Origin: Megamerina dolium
Lineage: Eukaryota; Arthropoda; Insecta; Diptera; Megamerinidae
Length of the DNA stretch: 64,000 bases
Reading direction: 5' to 3'
Assembly (NCBI GenBank): GCA_963854835.1
Contig: OY978529.1
Coordinates: 10,624,775 to 10,688,774 of the forward strand
This document shows, in pieces, positions 37,475 through 49,337 of the stretch (within the stretch, counting starts at the first letter, position 1; the number at the start of each line of letters is the position of its first letter). The translations under genes and the position numbers were made by a program. Below the pieces are notes generated by a model. It did not search any database, was not told the origin of the DNA, and saw only the letters and a list, made by a program, of their open reading frames with translations.

Positions 37475-38000
37475 TTTTCAATATAATCTTCCAGAACTTC
37501 ATTACACTCATTTCAATTGTTCTCCAATAATTCAATACCATAATTAAAGTAAGATTTCCGAAGGTTTTGCAAAATGTCCATTTATAGCTGCAATAGCTCC
37601 ATCCTTGGTTGTAAAATGTTGTCTTCAGGTTTGGAAACCAATACTAATTTTGGTGAATGTTGTTGTTGTAAATGGTGTATGTTTAAGCAATTCGCATTTT
37701 AATTCGGAATGCTTGAATTAGTCATCGTCAAAATACTTTTGTGAACACATGGTTTGCCTTGATGAAAAATGATTTTTTCGTCGCTAAAGCAGGTACTTTT
37801 TCAAGAATATTTGCATATTGATAAAGAAGGCTGGAATTATATCCTTAGTTAATTGTTTAACCCTTCTGAAGCTAATCGATCAAAAAACCACCTTTATAAT
37901 TCCGAAAAACAGTTGCGATAACCTTTCATTCTGATGGAACAGCCTTAGCCTTCTTTGCTGCACTTTTACCAGCATCAACTCAATATTTTGTCTATCCTCT
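37475..38000 (-). mobile_element. Highly decayed mariner relic
   Basis: Minus-strand fragments in shifting frames: VDAGKSAAKKAKAVPSE, KVIATVFRNYKGGFLID, LQKG..TIN, ALATKKSFFIKANHVF and, near the end, NYGIELLENN. They follow the order of an irritans-type mariner transposase (GKVMASVFWD, GKTIN, FHQDNAPVH). Many stops. Confidence 0.6.
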
Positions 38001-38082
38001 CTCTCTCTCTCTCTCGCTCTCTTACACTCTCTTACTCTCTCTCTCTGACTCTCTCACTCTCTCTCTCTAACTCACTCTCTCA

Positions 38083-38118
<36 letters not shown>
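37995..38118. repeat. (CT)n microsatellite
   Basis: About 120 bp of CT repeats with A and G interruptions. It lies inside the large Drgx intron between a mariner relic and a LINE tail. Confidence 0.95.
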
Positions 38119-38119
<1 letters not shown>

Positions 38120-38149
38120 TCCATATAATGTATAATGATTTTTTTTTTT

Positions 38150-38830
38150 TTGTTAGCTTATTTTTTTTTTATTGAATCTTTCTTAAATACAAGAAACTAA
38201 CAATAAGTATTCAAATCTTACAAACTAAATAAAACTATGTGATATCCCCTACGTTCCATCACAATTTGGTGAGTCGCGAGATGTAGCAATTTTACAGCAT
38301 ATTCAGTGTGTCTTTTCTTTTTAATCGACGATGCCCCTTGCTCAGCAACAATTGCCTAGCAAGGGGATTCGGATGATTGTGTAATTTTTGAATGTAGCTT
38401 CTGCAGGACATTGCAACTTCCTCAGAAATTGTGGATACATTTAAATCTCGATGGATGTTAACGTTCCTCATATACCAAGGCGCGTTTACAATAATTCGCA
38501 GACACTTGGATTGTATTCGCTGCAATTTTTCGATATTAGAGGGAGATGCGGTGCCCCAAAACTGAATACCATAAGTCCAGATTGGTTTCAGGATTGCTTT
38601 ATATAATAGCACTTTGTATTCAAGATTCAACTTTGATCTTTTGTGTAACAGCCACCATAACTGATTCATTTTAAGCTTGATCTGAGTTTTCTTTGCCTCT
38701 ATGTGATTTTTCCATGTCAGCCTTCTGTCGAGGTGAATACCCAAGTACTTTGTTGAGGAACATTGTGGAACTGATTGGCCATTAATTTTAAGTGGGGGAC
38801 ATGTATCTAGCCTTAGCGTGAAGGTTACAT
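38150..38830 (-). mobile_element. Jockey-like LINE, 3' end with poly(A)
   Basis: Minus frame 38744-38292 is intact for 150 codons: MGIHLDRRLTWKNHIEAK, YKVLLYKAILKPIWTYGIQF, then SKCLRIIVNAPWYMRNVNIH and HRRLKRKDTLNML. This is the conserved post-RT C-terminus of jockey-type elements. A 3' untranslated stretch and A-rich tail follow (T-runs on the plus strand at 38143-38171). Confidence 0.85.
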
Positions 38831-38869
38831 GTATAATGTATAATGATGGATCCTAGTTTCATTAGCAAT

Positions 38870-39045
38870 TTAGGTCGAGTGCAGCATGTTCTGCCCTTCG
38901 CTAGCTGGTGCCCAGCAGAAATTTTAAGCGATGTCAGGCTCTCTAGTACTTGGTGTATCCACCAAAGGATGGGTCATCCTCTTCTGCGTCACCTGAAGAA
39001 GAATGCGTCAGGAAGAAGAAGAATGCGTTAGGAAGAATGCATAAT
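38870..39045 (-). mobile_element. RTE-like LINE fragment
   Basis: The plus strand CTAGCTGGTGCCCAGCAGAA...CTCTAGTACTTGGTGTATCC is a diverged copy of 44400-44490, i.e. the minus-strand C-terminus encoding GRPNLRWKDQVLENL. Includes a duplicated GGAAGAAGAATGCGT stretch. Confidence 0.55.
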
Positions 39046-39094
39046 TTCCATTTGATTACGCTGATTACCCCATTGTGTTACCATGCATCACTGA

Positions 39095-40515
39095 TGCTTA
39101 CTATCCTGTTCCCTCTGTTAAGCGGAACCATTGGGGTTTCCTAATGAATAGAGCAATGTCCTTGACATCCATGGGTGCAAGCTCAGTGGTATCTGCAAAA
39201 AAGCCACTCCTCAGAAGAGTGTGCCTTCTGCGTGCCGAGGCGGGGCATCTACAGAGGAAGTGGTAAACAGTTTCCTACTCTACCTCGTCCTGGCAGCTGC
39301 GACAAAAATCGTTGGCCGGTAAACCAAGCCTTGCCGCATGCATACTCACAAGCCAGTGGCCCGTGAGTACGGCAACTACATTACTAATAGTTTTCCTACA
39401 CAATGACAACAGTGAACGAGTTCTTCTATTGTCAAGAGTTGGCCAGACTTTCCAAGTAGTAACACAAGTGCTCTCATCCCACCATCTTCTGTTGGCTATG
39501 GTGAGGTAATGTTGTGTGACAAGAAGCTTGCATGTTGCAAGCGGAATTCCTGCTTGATGAGATGGATAGATCTCTGGCAACCTAGTGCCCGATCTCGCCA
39601 ATTCATCTACCTCACAGTTTCCTGGAATTTAAATCGCTATGCCCCGGTACCCATACAATGTGTACATTGTAGTGCTCCGCTAGCTCGTTAAGAGCTGGAC
39701 GGCATTTAAGGACAAGTACCGCTTTGGCGAACATTCCTGCGAGAGATTTAATGGCGGCTTGACTGTCGGTGTAGATATAAATATCTTTGAAAGATATTGT
39801 ATTACAGCGAAGCCACATTGCCGGCTCCTTTATAGCCATAATCTAAGCTTGAAAAACACTGTAAAATTAGGACAATCGTAACTTGAGCTTAACGCGTAAG
39901 GAATCAGAAAAGACGCCACCTCCTACCCTACCCTTCAATTTGGAGCCATCTGTGTACAATTGTACCGATTGAACTCCAGTTTCGTTGACTATGCCCCTAT
40001 TCCATTCTTCCCTTGAAGGTATATGGGTTGAGAATTTATTGTCAAAGCATGGTATGGTCAATGGCATTCGGAATTGTAGTGCACTCCCCCAGGATAATTG
40101 AATGCCCATATCCTGGTTGAGCCCAGCGTGAAGCTATATTTAGCCAAATTGCTGATATAAGCGCTCTCTGCTTGCCAAATAAATCTACGGGGAGTAGATG
40201 CAATAGCGAGTAGAGTGTAGAGACGGGGTGGTTCTTAGAGCACCTGTTGTCAACGTCGCAGACGTCCTTCGAACCTTGTCTATTAGCCGTCTGTGCACCT
40301 CCTTATTTAAGTATTCCCACCAGACTATCACTCCGTAAAAAAGAATTGGTCTGACGACCGCAGAGTGTAGCCATGATACGATTGTAGGATTCATCCCCAT
40401 CTTTTACCTATGGCTTTCTTACAGGAATAGAGTGCTGCTGTTGCTTTATGAACCCTTTCCTCAGTGTTTGGTTTCCAACTTAGTTTTCTATCTAAAGTTA
40501 TACCCAAGTACCCAA
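39095..40515 (-). mobile_element. RNase H-bearing LINE (family E), 5' truncated
   Basis: Minus strand in order: post-RT IVSWLHSAVVRPILFYGVIV, VRRTSATLTTGALRTTPS, RNase H start VQLYTDGSKLKGRVGGGVF, YTDSQAAIKSLAGM, VHIVWVPGHSDLN, then C-terminal RRTRSLLSLCRKTISNVVAV and CRSCQDEVE. The order is complete but frameshifts separate the pieces. It is the longest run of RNase H LINE sequence in the window. Confidence 0.8.
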
Positions 40516-40519
40516 GTTA

Positions 40520-41600
40520 TACCCAAGTCATTATCTAATTTTTACATGTTCATATTTTAATTCAAAAACGCTAACTTTTCATAACTTTTCAAAGTATAAT
40601 ATTAACATCTAAATCAAAATAATAACACATTATGGTTTGATAATGCGTTCTATATTGTTTAGTATGAATAAGATGGGTCAGTTGTTTTCGATCGAATTGT
40701 TTTGGTCACTCATCAATTAATTTTAAATCTCATTAAAAGAATTTATATATTGAATTCCATGCAAGTAACCCTGTAGTACAGTAGAACGCGTGAAGCAATA
40801 ATAATTCCATTCGTTCTCCCTGAATCAGTGAATGGTTGCCACTTCGCTAGTCATCTTTAGACTAGTTCGTTTACAAATTACAGAAAAAAATTTAAATTAA
40901 CATTTCGAACTTTTTCTCTGCCTATAGACTAGGTCGAACTTTCATATATTGTAGCTCACTGTATAACTATCTGCAAGGTTTCATTAACTCTCGCTCAGGC
41001 TGCAGTTTAGTTACATACATGGGTACTATATAAATGCTACATAGTTATTGAAATAAAATCAAGCATTCGCGATATCCATTCTCATATTGACTCCCTACCC
41101 CCAGCCTTATCACTATTTTTCTTCAAGCATTTGTATTAGATACATTTCATTTAATTAAGGCATCTTAATATGAAATACATTGTCCATTCTGGAAATAAAT
41201 ACACCCAAACGAGTGTATTATGACAAGCAATCTATGTATGAACGATATATGTACATTCTTATGTAGAATAAATATCTCAGAAGGGAAAAAATGGCTGTGC
41301 TAAAGAATTTCACCGGACAAATTTAATTTAATAGCACAGTAACACCGACTCATTCGTTTTTATTGCACAACATTTTTTTCACAACGTACTCCTGGAATAT
41401 TCGCTACAAAATAAACTTAACAGCTCCAGAAAGTCGACAAGCAACCTCATAATTTCCAAGAACGTCCGCAGGGCAGTGAAATGTTTGAGTTCTTCTGTCC
41501 TAATATTTTCACTAAAAGTTTATAGTATAGTCGGTACTGCTACGCTCTGGATAAAATAAGTGAGGGTGTGGCTATTAATAATATTAAACGTTGGCACACC
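40520..41600. other. No recognisable gene or element
   Basis: AT-rich intronic spacer. Confidence 0.5.
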
Positions 41601-41604
41601 TAAT

Positions 41605-42101
41605 AGTCTAGACAGACGGCAGCGTTAATCCGGATTAACGGCGTACTTAATCTGGATAAAATACCAAACTGACAGACGACAGTATTGCGAATTAACTAAA
41701 CGGCTGATTACTGTTGTATTAGGTCTGCTCACTTACATTACTATCACTATCAATTTCTGTCATCTGTCACTCTCGATATGAGAAAATCTACAAGAAGTAC
41801 GTGAACTGAAAACTATCAGAAACTTGTAAATTGACATTCACAGTTCGTAATTGACAGCTGGATTTATTTTTTCGCTAACGCTTTTCATGTTGAAAACTAT
41901 TAACAATTGTTGAAATATTTTTTATAAGCGAACACACCTATTGTTTTGTAAGTTGGAGCGAGAAAAATTCACAATAGACAATTTTCAGCAATGTTGCCAT
42001 CGACAATTGCCCTAATCCTCTTTTATTTTGAGAATTAACTCGTATCGTTAATCCAGATTAACTGCATTTAATCCAGATTAACGCTGCCGTTTGTCAGGTC
42101 T
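41605..42101. mobile_element. Unclassified MITE with palindromic subterminal repeats
   Basis: Inverted ends AGTCTAGACAGACGGCAGCG (left) and complement AGACCTGACAAACGGCAGCG (right) bound about 497 bp without coding capacity. Next to each end is TTAATCCGGATTAA or TTAATCCAGATTAA, itself near-palindromic, repeated twice on the right and in diverged form on the left. Target duplication not resolved. Confidence 0.65.
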
Positions 42102-42109
42102 ATAAAACT

Positions 42110-43020
42110 CAATAGCCACATAAACAAATGTTTGGCCTGGAATGTATTGAAAAAATCATCGGCACTTAAGTGCCAAAATCCAAACCCACAAACTTGTTGT
42201 TTTTTTTTTTTGTTTAACTTCGATCACTGAAATTGCATCACCCTGTACATATGTACAGAATATATTAATGTGTGCATTCGCATACGATTTCAGCATGATG
42301 AAATATTAACATAAATACATACATACTCGTACATACATAAGTACTGACATCGATCTTGCAATCTATTTAAATTTTATAAATTACTAATTCACTTAAAGCA
42401 TTTTACACTTTCCTTATGGGACACAAAACTCATACTCATACATACATATGTACGTGCTGGTAGTATGTTTGCAATACAACAGTGTTGTGATCATAATCGT
42501 TGGAGATATGAATATAACAAATTGATGTTTATGAATATTATTAATTAACAATAATAACAATAATACAATTATACATAGAAATGTTTTAATTTATTTCAAT
42601 TAACGATTTAATTGAAAATGTTTGTTGTCGTATAGCATATTTTTTTTTATTACATAGCATTTACCACTTAACCATTGAGAACATCCATACATGTATTCAT
42701 AACTGTGCAGTGACGCCTATTAATATCGCAGAATGCTCCAAAAAATTGCCATAGATGAAAGGGTTTTTTTTTTTTGTTTTATGTAACATGCGGGTCGCGT
42801 GTTTAGCATTGTAAAAGTAGAATTATGAATAATATTATTCGTCTCTGTGTCTTACTTAATTTAATTATCTACAGACCTACCAGAGTGGTATTTTGTACAA
42901 TTGCTTGCAGTGTGTTTTTATTCTATCTATTTAAAAAATAGATAAATAAATATAATATAATTATTAATTGTCGATTGAAATTGTTTTATTCGCTTATCTT
43001 CTATTTATTTTTACCACTTT
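42110..43020 (+). other. Intronic spacer before Drgx exon 3
   Basis: AT-rich with CATACATA-type simple sequence. No element recognised. Confidence 0.5.
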
Positions 43021-43026
43021 TTACAG

Positions 43027-43196
43027 GAGTTGTGGTTTTCGTCCCGTACTGAATGAGAATGCCGCTACAACAACTATCGGTACAGCAGCGGGAGTATCAC
43101 AACGTACGAATCACCCACCACCGTTGTTTCTGCCACCGCATTTAGCATCGCTCAGCTCACAGTTCGCACATCAACCATTGTTTCCCGGTTTAAAGG
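43027..43196 (+). CDS. Drgx: Drgx penultimate exon
   Basis: Acceptor TTTTTACAG ends at 43026. The exon begins with one base completing a Thr codon and reads SCGFRPVLNENAATTT, then a Pro/Leu/His-rich stretch (HPPPLFLPPHLASLSSQFAH) ending PGLK before the donor G|GTAAAT. It is 170 bp long, phase 2 in and phase 1 out, and both phases match their partners at 18707 and 46734. It lies 24.3 kb downstream of the previous exon. The sequence is low in recognisable motifs, so the call rests on phase compatibility, good splice sites and intact reading between two clear Drgx exons. A further small exon inside the large intron cannot be excluded. Confidence 0.78.
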
Positions 43197-43479
43197 GTAA
43201 ATATGTGACACACTATCTTAATTACGAATATATATGTCATACCTACTGTGACTAGTAGCTCCAAAAAAGTATAGCAATTTCAAAATCTTATTTTCTTAGT
43301 TCAAGTTTTGTCGCACAGAATACCAGGTGAAAAAAATTGCAAATTTAGACCCATCGATTTTCAAAATTGTCATGTCGTTCTGTTAGTGAATATTCCAACT
43401 GAAAAGCATCAAAAAAATAAAAAATATAAATAAATTCGAAAATACCCAAGTTCCGGTTTCATTTCATTTGTATGCTAAA

Positions 43480-44085
43480 ATACATAAATTTATGTTTCAG
43501 TATATCAAAAATCTCCACCAAGTACGACCCATCTTATATGGAGGTTATCACCACAAACATCTTCCAGAAAAGATGGACGGTTATCACCACCAAAGTCTTC
43601 CAGAAAAGATGGACGGATACACCTATCTGTAGGACGGGGAAATTGCTGTGGCCCCTACTTAGCAAAAAACGTTCACGAAAGCTTGCCGATCTTAATAGGG
43701 TAGACATCTCGACTTATGTGGGAGTGATCACTAGTCATTGCCTCATAGGTCCTCACGCTGTGAGATTAGGCTTGGGCAACCTCACTCATGACTTCTGCAG
43801 AAGCTGCAGAGATGAAGAGGAACTTGAAACGATCTCACATCTATTATGTACCTGCCCTGCTTTATGTAAAAATCGAAAAAAAAAAATTTCTACGACACTA
43901 CCAGCTGACTGACCTAGCCCAACTATCCCAGATCAACATTGCCAATATCCTAAAATTCATTCAACGTTCCGGTTGGTTCAGCAAGTAACTAGGTGAAGGG
44001 ATAATACGCGTGGCGGTATCACAACGGGCCTAATTCTGGCCTATGTGCGCTCTCTCATCAGAGTGGGCGGCCGCTCTAACCTAAC
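43480..44085 (+). mobile_element. RNase H LINE 3' end (family C), second copy
   Basis: Plus-strand frame 43472-43912 contains KKRSRKLADLNRVDISTYVG, HCLIGPHAVRLGLGNLTHDF and CRSCRDEEELETISHLL, nearly the same as 30900-31199. It ends CTCTAACCTAACCTCA, a short version of the TAACC tail. A 30-bp tandem duplication (GGTTATCACCACAAA..TCTTCCAGAAAAGAT) occurs at 43543-43612. Confidence 0.82.
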
Positions 44086-44329
44086 CTCACATAACGACCC
44101 ATCTTGATCTAAAATGATACTTTTGATAAAAAATTCAGCAGCTATGTCATCAGGTACTTCAGATACTTGCATCAATAGCATCAACTCACTACAACCCATC
44201 TTGGATGAAAATGTGATTTTGAAATTGCTCTAAAACGTTATTTTCAATATAAATTGAAATGTAAAATTAGCATCTGAGCATTTTTTTGGTGAAATTCCGG
44301 TTTATTGAAAACGTAACTCTTCTTCTTCT

Positions 44330-45069
44330 TATGTGGCCATAACAACCGAATATCGATTTAGGCCGAAAATAACATGCTTCGCCAGCCATCTCGGTTCTTC
44401 GCTAGCTGGCGCCAGTTAGAAATTCCAAGCGCCGTCAGGTTCTCCAGTACTTGGTCTTTCCACCGGAGGTTTGGTCTTCCTCTTCTGCGCCGTCCTCCAG
44501 CGGGTTCCGAATATAACACCATCTTAGCTGGAGCGTGTTCTTCCATTCGCTCGACATGACCTAGCCAGCGCAGCCGCTGGATTTTGATGCGCTTTACTAT
44601 GTCAATATCGGCATACAGCTCGTACAGCTCATGGTTGTACCTTATTCGGTACTCGCCACCAACGCAAATAGGTCCAATCTTGCGTAGGACTTTTCTCTCG
44701 AAAACTCCAAGCATTCGCTCATCGGAGGTGGAAATTGTCCAGGATTCAGCGCCATATGTTAGGACAGGCATGATGAGAGACTTGTAGAGTGTAGTTTTCG
44801 TTCTTCGAGAGAGGGCTCGACTTCTCAATTGCTTACTCAGCCCAAAGTAACACCTGTTAGCAAGAGTTATCCTACGCATGATCTCCAAGCTGACGTCATT
44901 ACTGCTGTTAATGCTGGTTCCAAGATAGACAAAGTCCCTTACTACTTCGAAAGCGTAGTTGTCAACAGTGACGTGCTGTCCAAGACGCCGGGACTCTTTG
45001 TTTGTTGACACTAGATACTTCGTCTTGCCCTCGTTCACCGTGAGACCCATCCGACGCGACTCTCTTAGA
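44330..45069 (-). mobile_element. RTE-like LINE 3' end, best preserved copy
   Basis: 230 codons open on the minus strand from 45050 to 44358: MGLTVNEGKTKYLVSTNKES, YLGTSINSSNDVSLEIMRRI, LYKSLIMPVLTYGAESWTIS, ERMLGVFERKVLRKIGPICV, RIKIQRLRWLGHVERMEEHA, AGGRRRRGRPNLRWKDQVLE, ending LFSA. This is the conserved thumb and C-terminal region following the YADD box. It is 5' truncated just after the ATCCGACGCGACTCTCTT junction, as is the fragment at position 1. Confidence 0.85.
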
Positions 45070-45489
45070 TTCAGAAAAAAAGGAACAGTAGAACCAATGC
45101 GATTATCATATTATTTTAATTTGGTGTCCTACAATATAATATCTCAATGTTATGTCGTCCTAGTTTTTGCAATAAGATATTTTACTAATATGTGATATAT
45201 ACTTTTAATGTGAGATATCGGATATCTTATTAAAGCTTAAAAAAATGTTCATTCATTGCAAAATCTATCATATAGAAACAAAATAAATGTAATAAAACGA
45301 ATTTCAAAAAAATTTCCACTTCTGCTCGAGTCTGAGTTCAATTCTGGGCTTCCAGAATGCAAAGCCAGAACCCCATTGCCACACCAATACTTGAAGGCAT
45401 TGTTAAAGATTTTGCTGAAATGTAACTGAGTTTTTTTTTTTAACATATTTTTAGAATTTTTTAGAACTCAAGGAAGAAATCTGTTGTTA

Positions 45490-46070
45490 GTGGTACAAAC
45501 ATGACCTTATTGGTTTTGCAATCAGTAAAGGGTTGAAGAATGTACACTTCCGCGTGCATTCGTCTTTAGAGCTATCTTCCGACCATTCTCCCACGATCAT
45601 AACCCATATCTCTGAAAACTCTCATCAGAAAAACGGAAGATGCTATCTTGACCATAAGATAACAGACTGGCTCAATTATAAAATGTATATCAGCTCACAT
45701 CGCAATATTAAAATTTCTCTCAAACCAGAACAGGAAATAAGCTCAGCTATTTCCGAAGTAACTGAGCTGTTTTCTCAAGCATCAACGCGGCAAGAACGTA
45801 CCCCCAAGACGTTCTAGAGCTCTTTTCTAAAAAAAATATCTATAATGTGCGCATGGTAAAAGTATAGATCCCCATCCCTGAAAAAGAAGCTGGACGACTG
45901 TACCAAAAAGATTTATCGTCTTTTCAAAGAGAAAGACATCTCTGAATTTTATGAATATGTTGCGACTCTCTGTCCTACAGAAAACTCAAACTTCCCACTA
46001 AAAAAACCTATGCAAGCAGAGCCTCCAATACGTCACCCCAATGGTGATTGGACATGAAGTGATGCAGCAA
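45490..46070 (+). mobile_element. Jockey-like LINE, endonuclease to pre-RT fragment
   Basis: Plus strand: ELSSDHSPTIITH is the end of the AP endonuclease domain (SDHSP). ISLKPEQEISSAISEVTELF and then, in another frame, PIRHPNGDWT follow, as found between endonuclease and RT in jockey-type LINEs. Broken by stops. Abuts a DD41D fragment. Confidence 0.65.
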
Positions 46071-46094
46071 AGGAAATACCTTTTGCCCATCAAC

Positions 46095-46477
46095 TACTGC
46101 AAGTGTTGGGCGTTTTGCTTCGCAAATTCCCGAACTGTGTAATTTCTCATCACGGTGATGTGAATTGACCGCCCACATTATGCGATTTGACACCGTTAGA
46201 CTTTTTTCTGTGGGGTTACCCGAAGGATAATGTAATGAAGACGATTCCAGGCTATTACATCGGTGATGCGGGCCATTTCGGAGGTCATACTGCAAAATGT
46301 CATCAAGAATATCACCAAAAGAGTGAAATATCTACAGAATAGTCGAGGTGAACATACCCGCGAAATAATTTTTCACACATAATCCTATTGAGTGGCTTTT
46401 CGAACGAAATAAAATATTTGTAAAAATTTCGTACCGTTTGAGTTTTATTCAAAATCACGTCTTAATGGAACACCCTG
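46095..46477 (+). mobile_element. DD41D transposon, right end
   Basis: Plus-strand pieces CDLTPLDFFLWGYPKDN (third catalytic Asp) and the C-terminus, then AATAATTTTTCACACATAA and the terminus TCTTAATGGAACACCCTG followed by TA. It is the same subfamily as 5260-6190. The left part is missing. Confidence 0.75.
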
Positions 46478-46733
46478 TACGATGGCTATATAATCTATAC
46501 TGTCAAAGAGCAAGTTCTTAAACCTGATTAATGACAAAAGTGGTCAATTATCCGTTCACCAATATAATGGGATTCACAGTAGTGGAATGGGATTCGATTG
46601 AAAATTGTATGGACATTGATGTTGATCTTATAGTTAAAAACACTTGTGTACATATGTATAGTCAAATCGTAAATACTTAGTGTAAAGTTTTGCCTAATAT
46701 TTTGATTTTTTTTTTTTTTTTTTTTGTATTTAG

Positions 46734-47479
46734 GTGTACCACCATTTGCGGGACTTTGTTCGTGCTGTTCACTTAAGCCGCCGCCGCCGCCACCTCCACC
46801 ACCACCACCATCAGCGCCTCACACAACATCAGCTGCGGCCATAACGATGACTTCACCGTCATCAGCGTCATCTCCCGAATCTCCGACATCCTCTAGCAAT
46901 AGCCAAATAGCAAATCAACTTCACGATCCGCGATCCAGCTCCGTAGCTGAACTTAGACGAAAGGCACAAGAGCATTCAGCGGCATTACTGCAATCACTGC
47001 ATGCTGCAGCAGCAGCTGGCCTCGCATTTCCAGGCCTCCATTTGGCTCCGCTTTCATTCCATCATCATCACCATTCCCTCAATAATATGCACAATAATAG
47101 TAACAATAATAATATTAATAATAATAATAATAATAATCATAGTAATAATAATAACAACAATAACAATAATAACAGTACTAGTAGTAACAATAATAACGTT
47201 AGCAACCACAACGGCATACGATTGAAGAATGAAGCACAGGATATGACAGCAAGTACTATGAATGGTTTGACAGCGAGCAGCAATAGCACTGCCGCCATAA
47301 TGGGTTTAATGGAAAGTCAAAATGCGGCAGCATATCATCAGTTACACCAACAGCACCAGAAGCAAATTTCTTCAGCGCATCAACTATCGCCACCCAATAC
47401 GCCCACACAAATACAAACGCGACAGGACTCTCCGTCGCTAGCGAACTGTTCTAATGGTGTCTCTACCAAAACTGAATGA
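46734..47479 (+). CDS. Drgx: Drgx last exon with CSCC motif and OAR domain
   Basis: A long T-run and TTTAG acceptor precede the exon, whose first two bases complete a Gly codon. It reads GVPPFAGLCSCCSLK, an 11-residue Pro run, a Ser-rich stretch, then the OAR domain around 46934-46996 (SSSVAELRRKAQEHSAALLQ), and ends ...VSTKTE before TGA at 47477-47479. Vertebrate DRGX has the same order, with an LCSCC motif followed by an OAR helix of the RMKAREHSEAVLQS type, which is the main basis for the name. After the OAR there is a His run and a long Asn-rich tract (about 47090-47215, AAT/AAC repeats), a fly-type homopolymer expansion. OAR domains generally modulate homeodomain activity. The four visible exons give 471 residues. 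Confidence 0.92.
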
Positions 47480-47749
47480 GATGACAGCAAATGGATGAGA
47501 ATTAAAACAAATTAAAGCATTAAAAAGAGAAAATCAATTTCGAAAATACGAACATATATGCCTCCTTATTATCATACGCATGTACATTAGACCTGCTTAA
47601 CAAATTTATAGAACTTTCAGAAATGAATTCAAACGTTGTTTCAAAATTGTTTTTGAATATGTATTTTAATTTCCCGTACACATTAGTAGTTAGTGAAATT
47701 ATCATTTAAATGAACGACAGGAGACTATCTGCAAGACTTGACCTTTTTG

Positions 47750-48060
47750 ATGTAATTTTCAATTACTTTCTGGTACATTTCGTCTGACAAGTAGGTATTT
47801 CGGTTTCAACTTTACCAATGTTGGTCTTACGCTAAGGATTAACAGTAACTTCTCGAAAAAATACGGCCCTATAACGCAACCAGACTAAACGCAACACTAC
47901 ACAATTGCTTTTACGCTTCCTCAGATAGGACAATTCTGTTTTTCCATATATCCACCGAACGACAAGTGAGCCTCATCGCTGAAAAATTTTGTTTGTAGCT
48001 CCCTTCAAGCTTCGAGTCGAAAATAAGCTATACGCCTATTTTTAGCATATCTTATCCCTT
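47750..48060 (-). mobile_element. DD41D-type transposase relic
   Basis: Minus strand: FFSDEAHLSFGGYMEKQNCPI, then CVIGPYFFEKLLLI, matching the first Asp region and the GPYFF segment of the DD41D family. Short and full of stops. Confidence 0.6.
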
Positions 48061-48065
48061 TGTGA

Positions 48066-48381
48066 GTGGGTGGCGTAGCTCAGTGGTTAGTGTGTTGGCC
48101 TTCTGATCTGTAGGTCATGGGCTCAATCCCCGGCTGAAGCAGAACAAAATTTAATATCGAAAAGATTTTACTTTCGTACGATACCCACCTGCCGGCAAGA
48201 ATTGGTAATTCTTCCGACAGTAACAACTTGCCATGAAAAAGCTTCTAAAAGAACTCTGTGACAAAGCTCAGAAAAAGTGACGTCACAAGGGTTCTGCCGT
48301 TCGGAACCGGCTAATATAAGTAGGTCCCTTCTAATGCTGTCCAAATTTAACACGCACAACAGTATTGGAAGAGAAGTTCGG
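48066..48381 (+). mobile_element. SINE, 3' truncated
   Basis: Head GGGTGGCGTAGCTCAGTGG and B box GGGCTCAATCCCC, body complete to GGAAGAGAAGTTCGG, then the conserved GGGGCTTTAAG end is missing and unrelated LINE-like sequence follows. Confidence 0.82.
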
Positions 48382-48499
48382 TGGTATTATAATGGGCCTG
48401 TGTGGCCTAAGTGTGTCCTCTCAGAGAGAAGGCAGCCACATAACCTCGAATTGTTGTTACTCGGCATAGCCTGTTATAGCAGAATTTACAACTAACCAA

Positions 48500-48950
48500 C
48501 TCAGGGGTACAAACTATAGCTAACAGCAACAGTGCCCTGCAGAAAAGGGTTGAAAATTGGATAAGAAATCTTCATCTCCAGAGGTTGGAAAAATTTACCA
48601 CTTGTAGACAAGCAAATGCTTCTTTAACGTTACCAAAATGGAGAAATCTAAGTTGGTTGATAGGGGTTGATTGATAGCGGCACAAATACACACATTGTGT
48701 GCCAGTGTACTGCATTGGCAAGCAGAAGGTTGTACTCATTGGTGGGTTGACAATATATTTATGAACTCGAAATGTAGACAAACCTAATAAACCCATGCTT
48801 TAAATAACGAGTGATGTTATTATATTAGGGAGAAAGAAGTAGAAGAATTTTGCAACAAACCACATACATAACACACGAACGGAGGATGGAAAAGTGGCCC
48901 AGAGATGGTCTCATTAGACTAGTCCCCCAAATTATCTGGATATACTGGTG
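48500..48950 (+). mobile_element. Decayed RNase H LINE 3' end (family D)
   Basis: Plus-strand pieces VENWIRNLHLQRLEKFTTCRQ-like (about 48550-48610), a degraded cysteine domain, and KEVEEFC-like remains near 48835 match 34795-35320. It is bracketed by two SINE copies. Confidence 0.55.
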
Positions 48951-48954
48951 ACAG

Positions 48955-49295
48955 TAAAGCCCCGAAGGGCTCCTTGGCCGAGCTTCTCTTCCATTGCTGT
49001 TGTGCGTGTTAAATTTTGGACAGTATTAGATGGGAACTACTTATTTTAGCCGGTTCCGAACGGCAGAACTCTTGTGACATCACTTTGTTTTGAGCTTTTA
49101 TCACAGAGTTATTTTAGAAGCTTTTTCATGGCAAATTGTTAGTGCCAGAAGAATTGCCAAATGCTTGCCGACAGGTGGGTACCATTCGAAAGAAAAATCT
49201 TTTCGATATTAAATTTATTATGCTTCAGCCGGGGATCGAACCCGCAACCTACAGATCAGAAGGCCAACACACTAACCACTCAGCTACGGCACCCA
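48955..49295 (-). mobile_element. SINE, missing last 3' bases
   Basis: Minus-orientation copy from GTAAAGCCCCGAAGGGCTCC to CTCAGCTACGGCACCCA with intact A and B boxes (B box complement GGGATCGAACCC). The usual TGTGGCACTT and T/A-rich tail at the left are absent. No clear target duplication. Confidence 0.82.
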
Positions 49296-49337
49296 CGAAT
49301 TTAATCTTCTTTCAGAAAAAAAACCCAACGCCAACTT

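Larger units (their letters stand above)
43197..46733 (+). other. Drgx: Drgx last intron (3.5 kb)
   Basis: GTAAAT donor to TATTTAG acceptor with an 18-base T-run close to the acceptor. It contains an RNase H LINE 3' end, an RTE-like LINE 3' end, a jockey-like fragment and a DD41D transposon end. Confidence 0.72.

Noticed and set aside
37995..38118. CRISPR-like or regulatory GAGA array
   Set aside because: It is an imperfect (CT)n microsatellite without unique spacers. GAGA-factor binding is possible but cannot be shown from sequence.
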